Shown here: piece after piece, positions 1-10,581 of the stretch | Layout of the letters: each line of letters begins with the position of its first letter | How positions within the stretch are numbered: the stretch's first letter is position 1 | Assembly (NCBI RefSeq): GCF_965638725.1 | Contig: NC_134949.1 | Location: forward strand, 77,220,017 to 77,284,016 | Length of the DNA stretch: 64,000 nt | Reading direction: 5' to 3' | Source of the DNA: Aptenodytes patagonicus | Taxonomy: Eukaryota > Chordata > Aves > Sphenisciformes > Spheniscidae | Position numbers and translations under genes: made by a program | The notes under the pieces: model-generated | Seen by the model: the letters and a program-made list of their open reading frames with translations, nothing else | Database searches by the model: none | Told to the model about the DNA's origin: nothing

Positions 1-380
1 TCAACTATTATTACTTAACAGACAGATTAAAAGTTCAATTGTGCAAGGAATAATTTTCCACAAATACCCACAAGAGGTACTTTCTTTGTAAAATCACTGC
101 ACATCTGGGGTCTCATCTCACACAAATATCCTGAACATATGTGAAACCTTGTCTGATGAATTCGACCTGGTTTTTTTCATTGTTATATCCTTATTACTAT
201 ATTAAAATATGCCAGTAATGAGTAAAACAATGCCAACATTACAAATCAAGTTCTTGGGTTGTAAGGAATAACTGAAAATCATGCCTGAAATTTACATCAA
301 TTTGAAGCTCACAATCTTTCTTTGTGAATACTTCCAGCAGGCTGATCAAAAGCCACTTTTAGAGGACTACTTCTACTTAC

Positions 381-465
381 CACTCTTCAAAAAGTCAACA
401 TGTGCCTCTTTGTGATGAAGAAGCTCCACATCATAGTTGGCTGATGTGTTAGCATGTTGCTCTTC
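381..465 (-). CDS. INTS13: INTS13 exon 8, last exon inside the window
   Basis: An 85-nt exon coding residues 269-296 (EEQHANTSANYDVELL...DFLKS) plus the first base of the next Gly codon. The acceptor is TTTAAAG (AG at 467-466) and the donor GTAAGTAG starts at 380. The next family segment, beginning GDSHLGG, is not in the remaining 380 bases, so the gene continues to the left. Confidence 0.93.
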
Positions 466-3400
466 CTTTAAAAGAGAAGGTAGAAAGAATAAATATAATT
501 ATTTTAGCTAGACATCACTGTTTTCATAAGTGAATGATTCTACGTTTACCTTTCACTCCAGAAGAAAACAAAAAGTCTCCAAAGTGCATCAGACAACAAC
601 AGGATTGCAATGTTGAGGAAACTGTTTGCTCTTTGACCTGTTTAAAGACGCAGCCACCTGCTTTTCCTCTTTTTTTCCTTTTTTGAAACCCTATGGTTTT
701 CTCTTTATACAAATGTCATGACAGGGTGCATAGTGTAAGATATAAGTAAAAAATAGGCTTAACTACTTTTGTTTAAATTAGTGAAGTTAAGGAAGCCTAC
801 AACATATTGAATACCACCAGCAGTTACAACTTACTGAGCAGCAAGAAATGGGCACTACATTTTACTTTTCATAACTAAAAATCTCAAGAATCCAAACCAA
901 AAAACACACTTCAAAGTTACATATCTGTGCAAGGAAATGATAGTAAGAAGTGTACTTGCAGTTGCAATTCTATAATTTAAAAAAATAGATGTTTGTAAAC
1001 AGGACACCGCATCTTTAAACAGCTGCAGAGGACTAGCAAAAACAGAACAGTAACCTTGGTAATTTATTCCAAGTTAAAAAAAAAAAGGAAAAAACCACAG
1101 AGAACCCAACATAGTCTATTACTACAGGGACAAAGGCAGAAGGGAGAGGCATACCAGCAGCACACAGGTCAGAAAGTTACAGACAAGGTATTTGCAAACT
1201 TAAGTCACATTTATGCCATGACCCATGTCAAAGTTTCATTAAAGCTGTGAAAATAATTTTTAATTTCATGTTTTAACTTATAAAATCCATACAATATTGC
1301 TAGTTTTCAAAGATGCAAGTAACTATTGACAATATTAGACCTTGATGAATTTTTTAAATCAGGAAAGTTTATCTGCCCCTGCCCTTTTTGTTTGTTTGAA
1401 TACTGACACTTCTGTTTCAATTGTCTCTTGCTGCCTGATCAGAAAATTACTGTAAACTTAATACTTGAAATTCTTAGTTGCACTGATTTTCCTCCTAGTA
1501 GTGATAAAAAAAAATATTAAAAATAGGGAGATAAACAACTTTGAACAGAAGATGTTTAATTTAATATCTTTCTTAACTAGATATATTCCGTCCCCCCATT
1601 TCTGGTTTATGGATCTTCAAACTGGAAAACCTACTGGAAAACCTTTAGTTAAAAATCAGCTATTAGTTACAAACACCTTTATGTTGGGTGGGCATGATAA
1701 TGAAACAGAGGAAAAAGAGACTCACTATGCCACTATAATGCACAAGGGTCAAGAATATCTAAACACAGCTAGAAAAAGACAAAAGAATCACAGACAAAGT
1801 AATCTGAGGTAAACAAGATTGTATTAATATAAAATAATATAAACAGAACTGAAATAACACTTGTATTGCTACATCAAAAATTGAGATTCAGCAATACAAC
1901 ATTTTGTTCTGTGATCCTTCTTTATTTTTTTTTCCCCCTTTATTTTTACTAACCTGGTCACAGACATTGAATGTGGGCTAATAAAAAAACAAAACAGAAA
2001 ATATGATATGGAGAGAAAAATCAATGTAAAAATTCAATTAAAATAAACATTAAAAGTTTTCAAACAAATTTAGAAGTGATGCAGCTAGTTAACACAAAGC
2101 TATAGACACAATATTACCTTCATAGGAATGTTAGTTATTGTGGTTGAAGCCAGATCAAAGTGCTGTTGTACTAAAACATTCAGTTTTGTAGCCAGATGCC
2201 GTCCCGCACGGACACTGTGCACTTCACTGGTTAAAACAGGTGAAAGCTAAAATAAATTGACATGGAGTATATAGTATTAATGGATTAGGCTGTAGTACCA
2301 CGTAACAGTATTATTCATCTGAAACTCTAAAATAAGCACATTTATACTGCTAAATTCGACTGGGGGAAAAACTACCACCCAAAAAACCCACACGATGGAA
2401 AACTAAGAAGGAAGAAGCAAAAATTATTTCTCATTCAGAAGTTTGCAGGTTATGTCAGTTGTTATAGTTGCAGTTGCTACAAATTGTCAAAAAAATTAGA
2501 AGTCTGCTAAAAAACTTGAGTCATTAATTTTTAATAGGAAGAATTAGTATCACAACATGGGGAAGAAATCCTCTTAATAGCAGCTCTGGGCCTAGTTTTT
2601 TGCTCTTTTACCTGCTGAGTAACAGGAACAAAGTAATTTTTATATACCTACCTGTAAATGCATCATATATACACAAGGGAAACAAACACAAGCCATAAGA
2701 TGCATTTGATTTTTCCCTAGCCAACAAGGACACTGGTTTTAGGCTTTTGAAAAAAAAAAACCAACACAAAAAACCCAGTGCTAAAGATGACTGTCTTATA
2801 GAGGAAAGGAGTAGTCAATTTATTCTCTTCTGTTCACATTTTATTTTTTTAGCACAACTACAAAAGTGTTTTGTAGAAAAGAATCTCGGGAAGGTAGCTA
2901 TTATAGTCCTTTTTATTTATGAAATAATATGCAGGACTAAATGCCTTTCATATTAAGAATAAGACTTTCTTGTGTCTTTTCTCTTTCTTACAGACAGCAC
3001 ATTAAAATACTGAGCAGAGCAGACTGATGAAGAGCAGAATGTATTACAAAACATTTTGTACGTACTTGGTTTCAAACAACCACCACTAAGCATACAAGTC
3101 CACAGAGCACATGTGCTTTTGTTATTGAACAACTGAGATGTCAATATATAGAATAATTTCCTACTTGCGTCCTTCCACCTCTTCGTAAAAGAATCTTTAA
3201 AAGTACCTGTAGGGTACTTAAGTATTTGATGAACTTCAAGCATATTCTACATTCCTACAACATATTACCCTTCCACTTGGAAGCAGATATGCTTTCCAAT
3301 GCTTTTCATTAAAAAGGCATCCTGTTTGCTAACACTGGAACAACAGCATTTATACACAAAAGCTCATTTTGGTTTCATGAGAAAACCATTCAACCAAAAG

Positions 3401-6400
3401 GCTAAAAATGGCTAACATGTTAGTCTGGATAACATGCAACACGCAGTGCTGAACAATATCCACATCATTCAGTAACAGATATTTGGGAAAACGGGGCTTC
3501 TGCTAGCTAGCGGCTTATGCTTGAATAGGAGGAAAGTTACTCAACTAACCTATTCAACACACCAAGTAGTTGATGGTTTTCCACTAGGTTCCTAAATGTG
3601 CATTTCTGTCTCAAAAAAACCCATCAAACCCAAGACTATCATTCCAAGGCATTAACAGGCTTACTTCACCAAAAAAAAAAAGAATCATGAATTATTAATG
3701 CAAGAAATTTAAGTAATGAAATGAAAAAAGGGGATACCATATATGCACAAAGACTACAAAACAAGAAAACAAAGCATACACTTTAGATGGCAATATGCAG
3801 GCTGCCAACTTTTCAAAGAATTATCACCTGTACTTTTTCCTACACCTTACCAGACATGGTTCTTAATCCTTGGATAAGTTTTCTCATTTTAAGCTCCTTA
3901 CCTCTTTTTTAGGACGATCTGAGACAAGGCTGTCTTCACCAACTGGGTAAGTATGGATTAAGACCAATTCACATTTCTGAATCTGCATTAGACTTAAAAA
4001 TAAAAACATTCTGTTTAGCCTATAGTGTGGCAGACTATCTCCTAGAAATGAGATACATTCTCCCACGATTCATCTGATTTCTAGAACACAGAATCATAAA
4101 GATGTATTACAACATACTGTTTCTGAAAGCATTCTGTAGAAACTAGGTTACATTAATAATTTTCAAAAGCACATACTTCAAAATAGTTTTTATCAGAATA
4201 AAAAAATAAAAAGTATAACATTTCTAGCTCTTCAGATGCTATAGCACTGTGTTTCTTTTTGGACATATCAATGGAATAGATCCCTAACTGATGTAATCTG
4301 TTCAGCTTCATTCAACTGAAAATTGACACTACAGAGGATTTGTGTCTCCATGCATGCACGCAAGTATTACCAAGGGGATTCCAGTGAACATGAAAATAAC
4401 TACCCAGATAGCATGCTTATCTCCTAATGCGGCTGAAAACTTGGAGAGATCAAGACATTGTTCCACATCTCTACCTACAGGAGTGAGACCACTTTTCTGT
4501 CTTTACAGCGGACTTCGAACCCGATTCCCTGGGGCAGTATCCTTTATACATACATGAAACTGCAATCGCAGCAGGTAAATATAGGAGATTCCTGCTTCTG
4601 CTATTTAAGTGCCTAAGGAGCAACCAAGAATAGGATCTCAACCTACTATACACTTTACAAGGCAACACACAGTCCCTGGGCCAAACAGTTCACTGTTTAA
4701 TTAGACAAAACATATGGCAGAAAAATGACTTCTCAGAGGAGATGCAACCTGTATTTCAAGAGATTCCTTTATCTCAAGGGAAGTGTCAGGCAACGCAATA
4801 ATTTAGAAATTTAAAACTAGTTTCAAAGAAGTTAGCTAATTTAGTTGAAGAAAGACGAACGTAAAATTAATGCAGTGTTACCAAGAAAAAATGCATCAGA
4901 TGCATTACTGATTACAATATACAGTATATAACAAGGCACAGTTACGCGTCTCATTTTGGAGCAAGATGTAGAAGGTAACAACCTAAAGAAATAATGTCCT
5001 ATGAGGATAAAGGATGATACTGAAAAGCTAACAATTATACACCAGCTCTAAGTCAACAATATCATGATTTAGCACCTTGCATTTCACAGAAGCATTCATT
5101 CCAACAGTTCATTAGAATAAGTTTTAAGTGAAAAAATACATCCATATTTCACAGAGGATATAACAGGCACGCGCAGAATTAAGAGAAACTACGTTTGTAA
5201 AAAGCATACTCACTGATCTGAATTAGCGGCAAGCTTGTTATGCTCATGAATGGTTTCCTGAACACAATCCTCAAGCATCCGAACATGACTGTCACTAGAA
5301 AGAAATTTTAAATTTTTTTTAATGCAGGATAATCAATCCTCCCGTTCAAAGCAACATGCCACTAAATGCTCTCCCATTTCAAGTGGGAAATTTTTGGTTT
5401 GCTACTGTAACAGACCTCCATAAATGAAACCTTTAATAAGGCAAGAAATGATCTAACAAAGAACCCCAAAAAGCTAGCTCCTTAGGCCACTGATTGATGA
5501 CAATCAATGAAAGACTTCTAAAAATGTATGAAATAACTTTTTTTTCCAAATGGTAGAAGCACATTATCATACATACCTTTTCGCATTAGTAATACAGATT
5601 ATTCTTCCTCTGTTTCCAACACGTTCTGCATTCTCCATGAGCATGGTTCGAGCCTCATGCTGGTATTCTGTTATTTTGCAGAGTGCTTCAACTGCTGCAA
5701 CCAGACCATGAAGTATGCTGCAGCACTCTGGATCTGCCCTAGGATTAGGTGGCCCAACAGCCGCTAATGCTGCCATCAACTAGTTAAAAAGAAAGAAAGA
5801 CATTATTATTGAAAATTACTTTCCGGCCATTTGTTAAAATGATCAGTTAAGAGAAACGTCATCATTATAACTTATTTTACATGCAAATTAATATTGCTGG
5901 GAGAAAACCAAACAGAGCAATTAAAGACCATTATATGTCGCTAGCCTTCCAGAAAACATTTGGCCCTAAATTATCCTTTGCAATTCATTTATTAATTGTT
6001 ACTAAGCCTTGAGAATATAATATTCTCATTTATTACAGAAAAATACCTGGCTATAATAACAAGTTATATCCAATACCTGAAAGAAATTCTAACATTACCA
6101 GTTGCCATCTGCTTTCATTTTCTGAGAATTTGGAAATTCAGTTCCTCCCCAAAGTAAATTTTTCAGAGGATGAGCCCATTCAGTATGAAACAAAACGAGA
6201 GCAAAGAATATTTACAATTTATTTTTTTTACATGGTTTATTTGCCTATAGTGCAAATGTAAAAAAAAAACAAAACCAAATTTAAAATTCAAGAAGTATCA
6301 CCAAATTACAGAAGAAATACACAGGTAATTTCTTCATAACATTTATTTTAATATATAGCTCTATACTCAAAGCTACTGGGTTCTTTTTAAATTATGTAAA

Positions 6401-8283
6401 GCTACCTATAGAATAGTCCAGCCTCACAGGCTATTTCTTAAAATTCTGTTACGCAATAATTTCAGACCAGATCCACCAACATTTTAACCAAAGTTTTTTC
6501 ATATCGAACATGGTAAGAAGCTGCTATTTATTCCGCAATTAAACTAGACTTACAAAAGAACAGTTACAAAGCATACCTCCTGCAAGTTCTGATCTTCTTG
6601 AGTCCAAGAATTCAAGACATGAGCCCCAGAATCACTCACAATGAAATTCACCTAAAAGGATCAAAAAAGCACATGTAAATGTAAGATAACAGCCATTATG
6701 GCTACTTCCCCAAATCCAAACAAACATGAATTACACGTCTTTCTTCTGATACTCTGCAGTTATGTGCAATAACAAGCCAAACTAAAAATAAGACAAAAAC
6801 AATACAAAAAGCATCCACTTCTGCTATATTCAGTTACCCCTTTAGCGACATTATGATTAACAACTTCTTACTCTATTTGTATTTTTAAGCCACTAAATCA
6901 ATCTCTACACCAAATTAGCATTGCAGGATATTATGAAGTATTTTAATAATTAGGTAATATTTTCAGTAGAATAGCTACAAAATAAAGTAAATTCTTATAC
7001 TATAATGTTGCAAATCATTCTCCAAAGACTGTCACAGTAGGCCACTGGGGTAAATATCTAGCAAAATTTAATAAACATCACATAGCAAAATATGTTCTAA
7101 AGGCAACAAAAAAGTCAAGAGGAAGCACACTTTCCAACTCAATTTCAGTTTCTCATACCACACACTCCAGTTCAGCCAACTGATTCAAATCCATTAAGCA
7201 TACACTTGATATAATCCCATAACGGGACTTGACTGTATATTAAATGCTCTGGAGTTTAAATTAATCATTCGTTGTCTGAGAACCAGGACATGCAATCCAT
7301 CAATGCAGCGCGGCTGACGTGCATCAAATCACTGAACTACTGAAGGTATTTGTTAGTGCCCTGCCTCTGCCTCAGCTGCTCTCTGACACAGCCAGTATTC
7401 CACCATCACTACTTTGTACCAATACCACTGTCACAAGGTTAACTTTTTTTTTAAAAATTGCACAATGGTTTACTCAATAATGAGAAAAGATCTAAAAAAC
7501 CAGGGATTAGTTACCTTACTTTATGATACAATGTTACAGAACCCACCATTCTGTTTATTTTTTCTAAACAAGGCACTGTGTGCAGGGAAGCTCTCCCACT
7601 TTTTCAAACTGGTAGCTTCAGGGCAATCCTACCTCTTCCTAAAGCCCAGAATTCCTTCAAAGTTGATAGCAAAAACCTTATGAAGTGCTACCAAGTGTGT
7701 TTAGAAACAAAACTCAATTTGAAGCAATACCTCACTCAAGCTTTTGTAGACTTACAGCTCAGGAGAAGACAATAATAAATCTGTAAGTTACCTTAAAGCA
7801 CCTCTCCTCACGTTTTGCACTGAGTTAAAGTGACAATGAAAGGTCCCAAAAATAAATATGTAAAGGGATTCATATACTACTCAAACCAATTTAAATAGCT
7901 ATAAAGCATATCAACAGCACAAAGAAATTTTTATATAATAAATTATACTTGATCTTTTAATCTAACCAACAGCTAATGATATTAAAAGACTTCATTAAAA
8001 TGGGAAAATATCCCTTATACTATCAAGTATCATATGCAGTATGGCTAGAAGAACTTACCAGTTTCTTGAAAGGGAAAATATCATACATTATTCTACAGTA
8101 CTCCATGGACGATTCCACTGAACAGGTCCATAGTGATTTTGATATGGGTGCTAGAGGTATAATTCCTTGGGTCCGATTCTTTACTAACATATCGAATTCA
8201 ACATGCTGTCTGCAGGATTCTGCCATATATGGGCAGTGATCCACAACGAAAACAGTTTTATGAGACTCAGAAAAGATTTTCAT
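381..8283 (-). CDS. INTS13: Integrator complex subunit 13, N-terminal part (gene runs off the left edge)
   Basis: Joining seven minus-strand exons (8283-8059, 6651-6577, 5779-5577, 5294-5214, 3992-3902, 2246-2118, 465-381) gives one open frame of 296 codons plus one base, starting MKIFSESHKTVFVVDHCPYM. I recognise this as INTS13 (also called ASUN/Asunder); it looks nearly identical to the human protein as I remember it. Every junction has GT donor and AG acceptor. The human protein is about 706 aa, so a bit over half of the coding region lies beyond position 1. Family knowledge: INTS13 pairs with INTS14 and INTS10 in an Integrator module on RNA polymerase II, and has an N-terminal von Willebrand A-like fold; Drosophila Asunder is also linked to dynein at the nuclear envelope. 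Visible here: the residues after the first strand read VVDHCPYM, so the canonical DxSxS metal-site motif is not present at that place. The gene is head to head with FGFR1OP2. Confidence 0.96.
2118..2246 (-). CDS. INTS13: INTS13 exon 7
   Basis: A 129-nt in-phase exon coding residues 226-268, from LSPVLTSEVHSVRAGRH to TITNIPMK. The acceptor is TTTTAG (AG at 2248-2247) and the donor GTAATA starts at 2117. Confidence 0.95.
3902..3992 (-). CDS. INTS13: INTS13 exon 6
   Basis: A 91-nt exon completing His195 and coding residues 196-225 (LMQIQKCELV...SDRPKKE). The acceptor AG is at 3994-3993 and the donor GTAAGG starts at 3901. Open frame on both sides is intronic read-through. Confidence 0.95.
5214..5294 (-). 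CDS. INTS13: INTS13 exon 5
   Basis: An 81-nt exon completing Ser168 and coding residues 169-194 (DSHVRMLEDC...LAANSD) plus two bases of His195. The acceptor is CTAG (AG at 5296-5295) and the donor GTGAGT starts at 5213. Confidence 0.94.
5577..5779 (-). CDS. INTS13: INTS13 exon 4
   Basis: A 203-nt exon coding residues 101-167 plus two bases of Ser168. It starts LMAALAAVGPPNP and ends ICITNAK. The acceptor AG is at 5781-5780 and the donor GTATGT starts at 5576. It contains the highly conserved stretches HGLVAAVE and ENAERVGNRGR. Confidence 0.95.
6577..6651 (-). CDS. INTS13: INTS13 exon 3
   Basis: A 75-nt in-phase exon coding residues 76-100 (VNFIVSDSGA...NLQE). The acceptor AG is at 6653-6652 and the donor GTATGC starts at 6576. 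It continues the vWA-like N-terminal domain. Confidence 0.95.
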
Positions 8284-8290
8284 TTTCTTC
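8059..8290 (-). CDS. INTS13: INTS13 exon 2, first coding exon (coding 8283-8059)
   Basis: The acceptor AG is at 8292-8291, followed by seven 5' UTR bases and the ATG at 8283-8281 with A at -3. The exon codes residues 1-75, ending FPFKKL, and leaves in phase 0 at a GTAAGT donor (8058). The start fits the family start. The upstream part of this frame lies in the intron and is not used. Confidence 0.95.
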
Positions 8291-9525
8291 CTAAAAGAAA
8301 CAGATATTAAAATCAGAAAGAAATTGTACAAGGCAAAAAAATCACAAGATCACTGTGCAATTTATATAGTATAAAATTATCTTACTAGAATATGCAAGTT
8401 TTAAAGAGGCTACCTCTTACAGTATTTAGATTACATATTGCATACATTAGCTCCTACAAAACTGTTAAGCTTTTAAAAAACTACAAAAATTCCCACTAGT
8501 CCATATATTTAGTATACTAGACTTCTAATCAGAAGAAACTGTTTTTTGTCAGGAGGAAAAAATATAGAAAATGTGAAAGTATACTGTTGAAAAGGCAACA
8601 ACGATGCACAGTATTACCCTCCCCACTTTTCTAATTAGAAGAAACTTTTAAGAAAAAAAGTACAGAAACTGCTTCCTATTTAAAGCTTATTTCTTAAAAT
8701 AAGGAACATGGAAAAAAAAAATTATGACTAGGCTATACAGACCTTGAAGTAGCACAAACATCAGACTTTTAAGTAGATTTTCAGCCTTCACTTTGCTAGG
8801 TACATCTTTCTTTTTTCAAGTGAGTATTTGCATCTGTACTTTGATCTTTCACTGACAGACATATCAAGTCTGAAACCATAACGTAAATGTTTCTTATCCA
8901 ACAAGACTCATAGGAGCACCCCTTGTATTCTTCCCAACTATGGAGCCTGAGAACTCTGCAACGAAGTGTGGTGCATTTTCCTGTTTCACATCGATAGACT
9001 GGGTTTCCCTCTCCTATAGCATCACTGAAAGAAATACTTTTGGAGCAACTATAACATCAGATCCTCGTGTTAGGGTGGACATCATAACTTGGAGACCCAA
9101 ACTACACATGAAAATTAATCTTAGACTAGCGCTACTTAGACCACTGATCTTTGACCAAACACTCCTCATCAAACTTATCCAACTTCTAGATCTTTCCATA
9201 ACGTTTCTAGTATAAAAATCTATTTCGTCCACGCAAATACTGCTGACTTACAGAACACACAAAACCAAAAAATATATATGAGCTCATTTAAGAAACTAAA
9301 GTGTTGAAATACTGAGGACGTACACAAGTCAGGCTGCGGGCAGCCCCCGGCTCTGGGGGGCGCGTTTCGCACCCGTCCTCAGCAACAGCTGCAGCTGCCG
9401 GGGCACGGCACACCCCTTTCGGCAGAAGCCAAGGCCGGCCCGGCCCCAGAACTTGCATCCTACCTTTAGGCTGGCAGAGCACCCGAGGGGCCGGGGAAGC
9501 CGCGCTGGCTCCTCGAGGGCAGGCA

Positions 9526-9551
9526 GGGAGGGAGGGAGGCAGGCGGGAGGG
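9526..9551 (+). other. G-quadruplex-type motif
   Basis: Five runs of three G within 26 bp (9526, 9530, 9534, 9545, 9549), with one short G2 in between. It lies at the INTS13 side of the CpG island, near the candidate first-exon donors. Confidence 0.6.
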
Positions 9552-10193
9552 ACGCACGGCCGCAGGCCACCGGCGGGGTCCGGAGGAGGCGAGGTCGGTG
9601 CTCGCCCGCCCGCAGGCCAGGGGCAGGGAAGTGTTTCTTACCTGGGCCGGCTCCTCCTCTGATGCAGAAGTCCCGCTCCCGCTCCGCGCCGCGCCCGGGC
9701 CCGGCCGCGGGCTCGCTCCGAGGAGGAGGGATGAGGCCCGCGGGGCGCCCTAGACGGGGTCGGGCGCGGGCGCCTCCGGCCGGGCGACCTCCATGCCCCT
9801 CCGACCGCTTCCTCCGCCGCCGGCTCCGCGGCGAGCGCGGGGCCCAGCTCCTGCCTCCGCGCCCGGCGCCCGCGGGGGTGGGAGAAGCGGCCGAAGCCCC
9901 CCCCGCTCCGCCCACCCCTGAGGCCGCGAGACCCCCGCGCGGCCACTTACGCCGCTGGCACGACGGCTCCCCCAGCGCTGGCGGGGGGAGCGCCTCTCCC
10001 CTCCCTCCTCCCCTCGCGGCTCCCCGGCCGCGGCGGCGCCAGCCACCCGGGCCCCGGCGGCTGGCCGGCCTCACTCGCCCCCCATGCCCGCCCCGGCCCC
10101 GCCGCTCGGCCCTCCGCCTGGGCGCGGGCCGCCCCGCCCTGCCGCCAGACACTTCCCGCACGGCGCGGAGGAGGAGGAGCCCCCGGCCGACGA

Positions 10194-10203
10194 TCTCGCG
10201 AGA
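10194..10203. promoter_or_regulatory. CGCG element TCTCGCGAGA, copy 1
   Basis: An exact palindromic TCTCGCGAGA. This motif is known from vertebrate CpG-island promoters; BANP and ZBTB33 have been reported as binders. It sits in the shared INTS13/FGFR1OP2 promoter. Confidence 0.8.
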
Positions 10204-10265
10204 CGCTGGGGAGCCCCCGAGGGGGGCGGGCGGCGGAGGGGTCGGCCGTTTTGCGTGGGAGGTAG

Positions 10266-10270
10266 CCAAT
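10266..10270 (+). promoter_or_regulatory. CCAAT box in the shared promoter
   Basis: The sequence AGCCAATAGG fits an NF-Y site. It lies between CGCG copies 1 and 2, about 310 bp upstream of the FGFR1OP2 exon 1 donor. Confidence 0.6.
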
Positions 10271-10309
10271 AGGCAGGCGAGGAGAAGCGACGGGAGCCGG
10301 AGAGGCGTC

Positions 10310-10319
10310 TCTCGCGAGA
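10310..10319. promoter_or_regulatory. CGCG element TCTCGCGAGA, copy 2
   Basis: A second exact copy, here inside a 12-bp palindrome CTCTCGCGAGAG (10309-10320). It is 116 bp from copy 1. Confidence 0.8.
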
Positions 10320-10374
10320 GCTGGGAGAGGCGGCTGGGAGAGGCGGCGGGGCGGGCAGCGGCGGCAAGGTGTCC

Positions 10375-10384
10375 TCTCGCGAGA
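10375..10384. promoter_or_regulatory. CGCG element TCTCGCGAGA, copy 3
   Basis: A third exact copy, again extended to CTCTCGCGAGAG, 65 bp from copy 2 and nearest to the FGFR1OP2 first exon. Confidence 0.8.
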
Positions 10385-10479
10385 GCGGCGGGCGCTCGCC
10401 CGGTGCCGCTGGCAGGTAGCGCGGCCGCCCTCGCCTCACGCCGCCCCGCCCACTGGCGGGGACGCGCCTCCCCCGCCCC

Positions 10480-10579
10480 TCCTCCGCTTCCCCCTGCGGC
10501 CCGCCGCCATTTGACAGCGGGGCGGGCCGGTCGGGGCTTCACCCCCGGCGGCGGGCGCTGCCGGAGCCGCCGGTCATGA
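10480..10579 (+). other. FGFR1OP2: FGFR1OP2 exon 1 (5' UTR), start approximate
   Basis: The coding start lies at the very beginning of an internal exon, so a 5' exon is needed. The best donor in the CpG island on the plus strand is ATGA|GTGAGT with GT at 10580-10581. The last four bases of this exon are ATGA. After splicing to 14376 they read ATG AAA ATG, which puts a second ATG in frame two codons upstream of the usual start. The left boundary is a guess. Confidence 0.6.
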
Positions 10580-10581
10580 GT

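Larger units (their letters stand above)
9464..10300 (-). other. INTS13: Region of the INTS13 non-coding first exon, exact exon unresolved
   Basis: The first coding exon begins at a splice acceptor seven bases before the ATG, so an upstream non-coding exon is required. The minus strand of the CpG island offers three donor-like sites: GGC|GTAAGT (exon end 9951), CAG|GTAAGA (exon end 9642) and AAG|GTAGGA (exon end 9464). I cannot tell which is used, or whether they mark alternative first exons. The start site should lie within the shared promoter, roughly 9960-10300. Confidence 0.5.
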
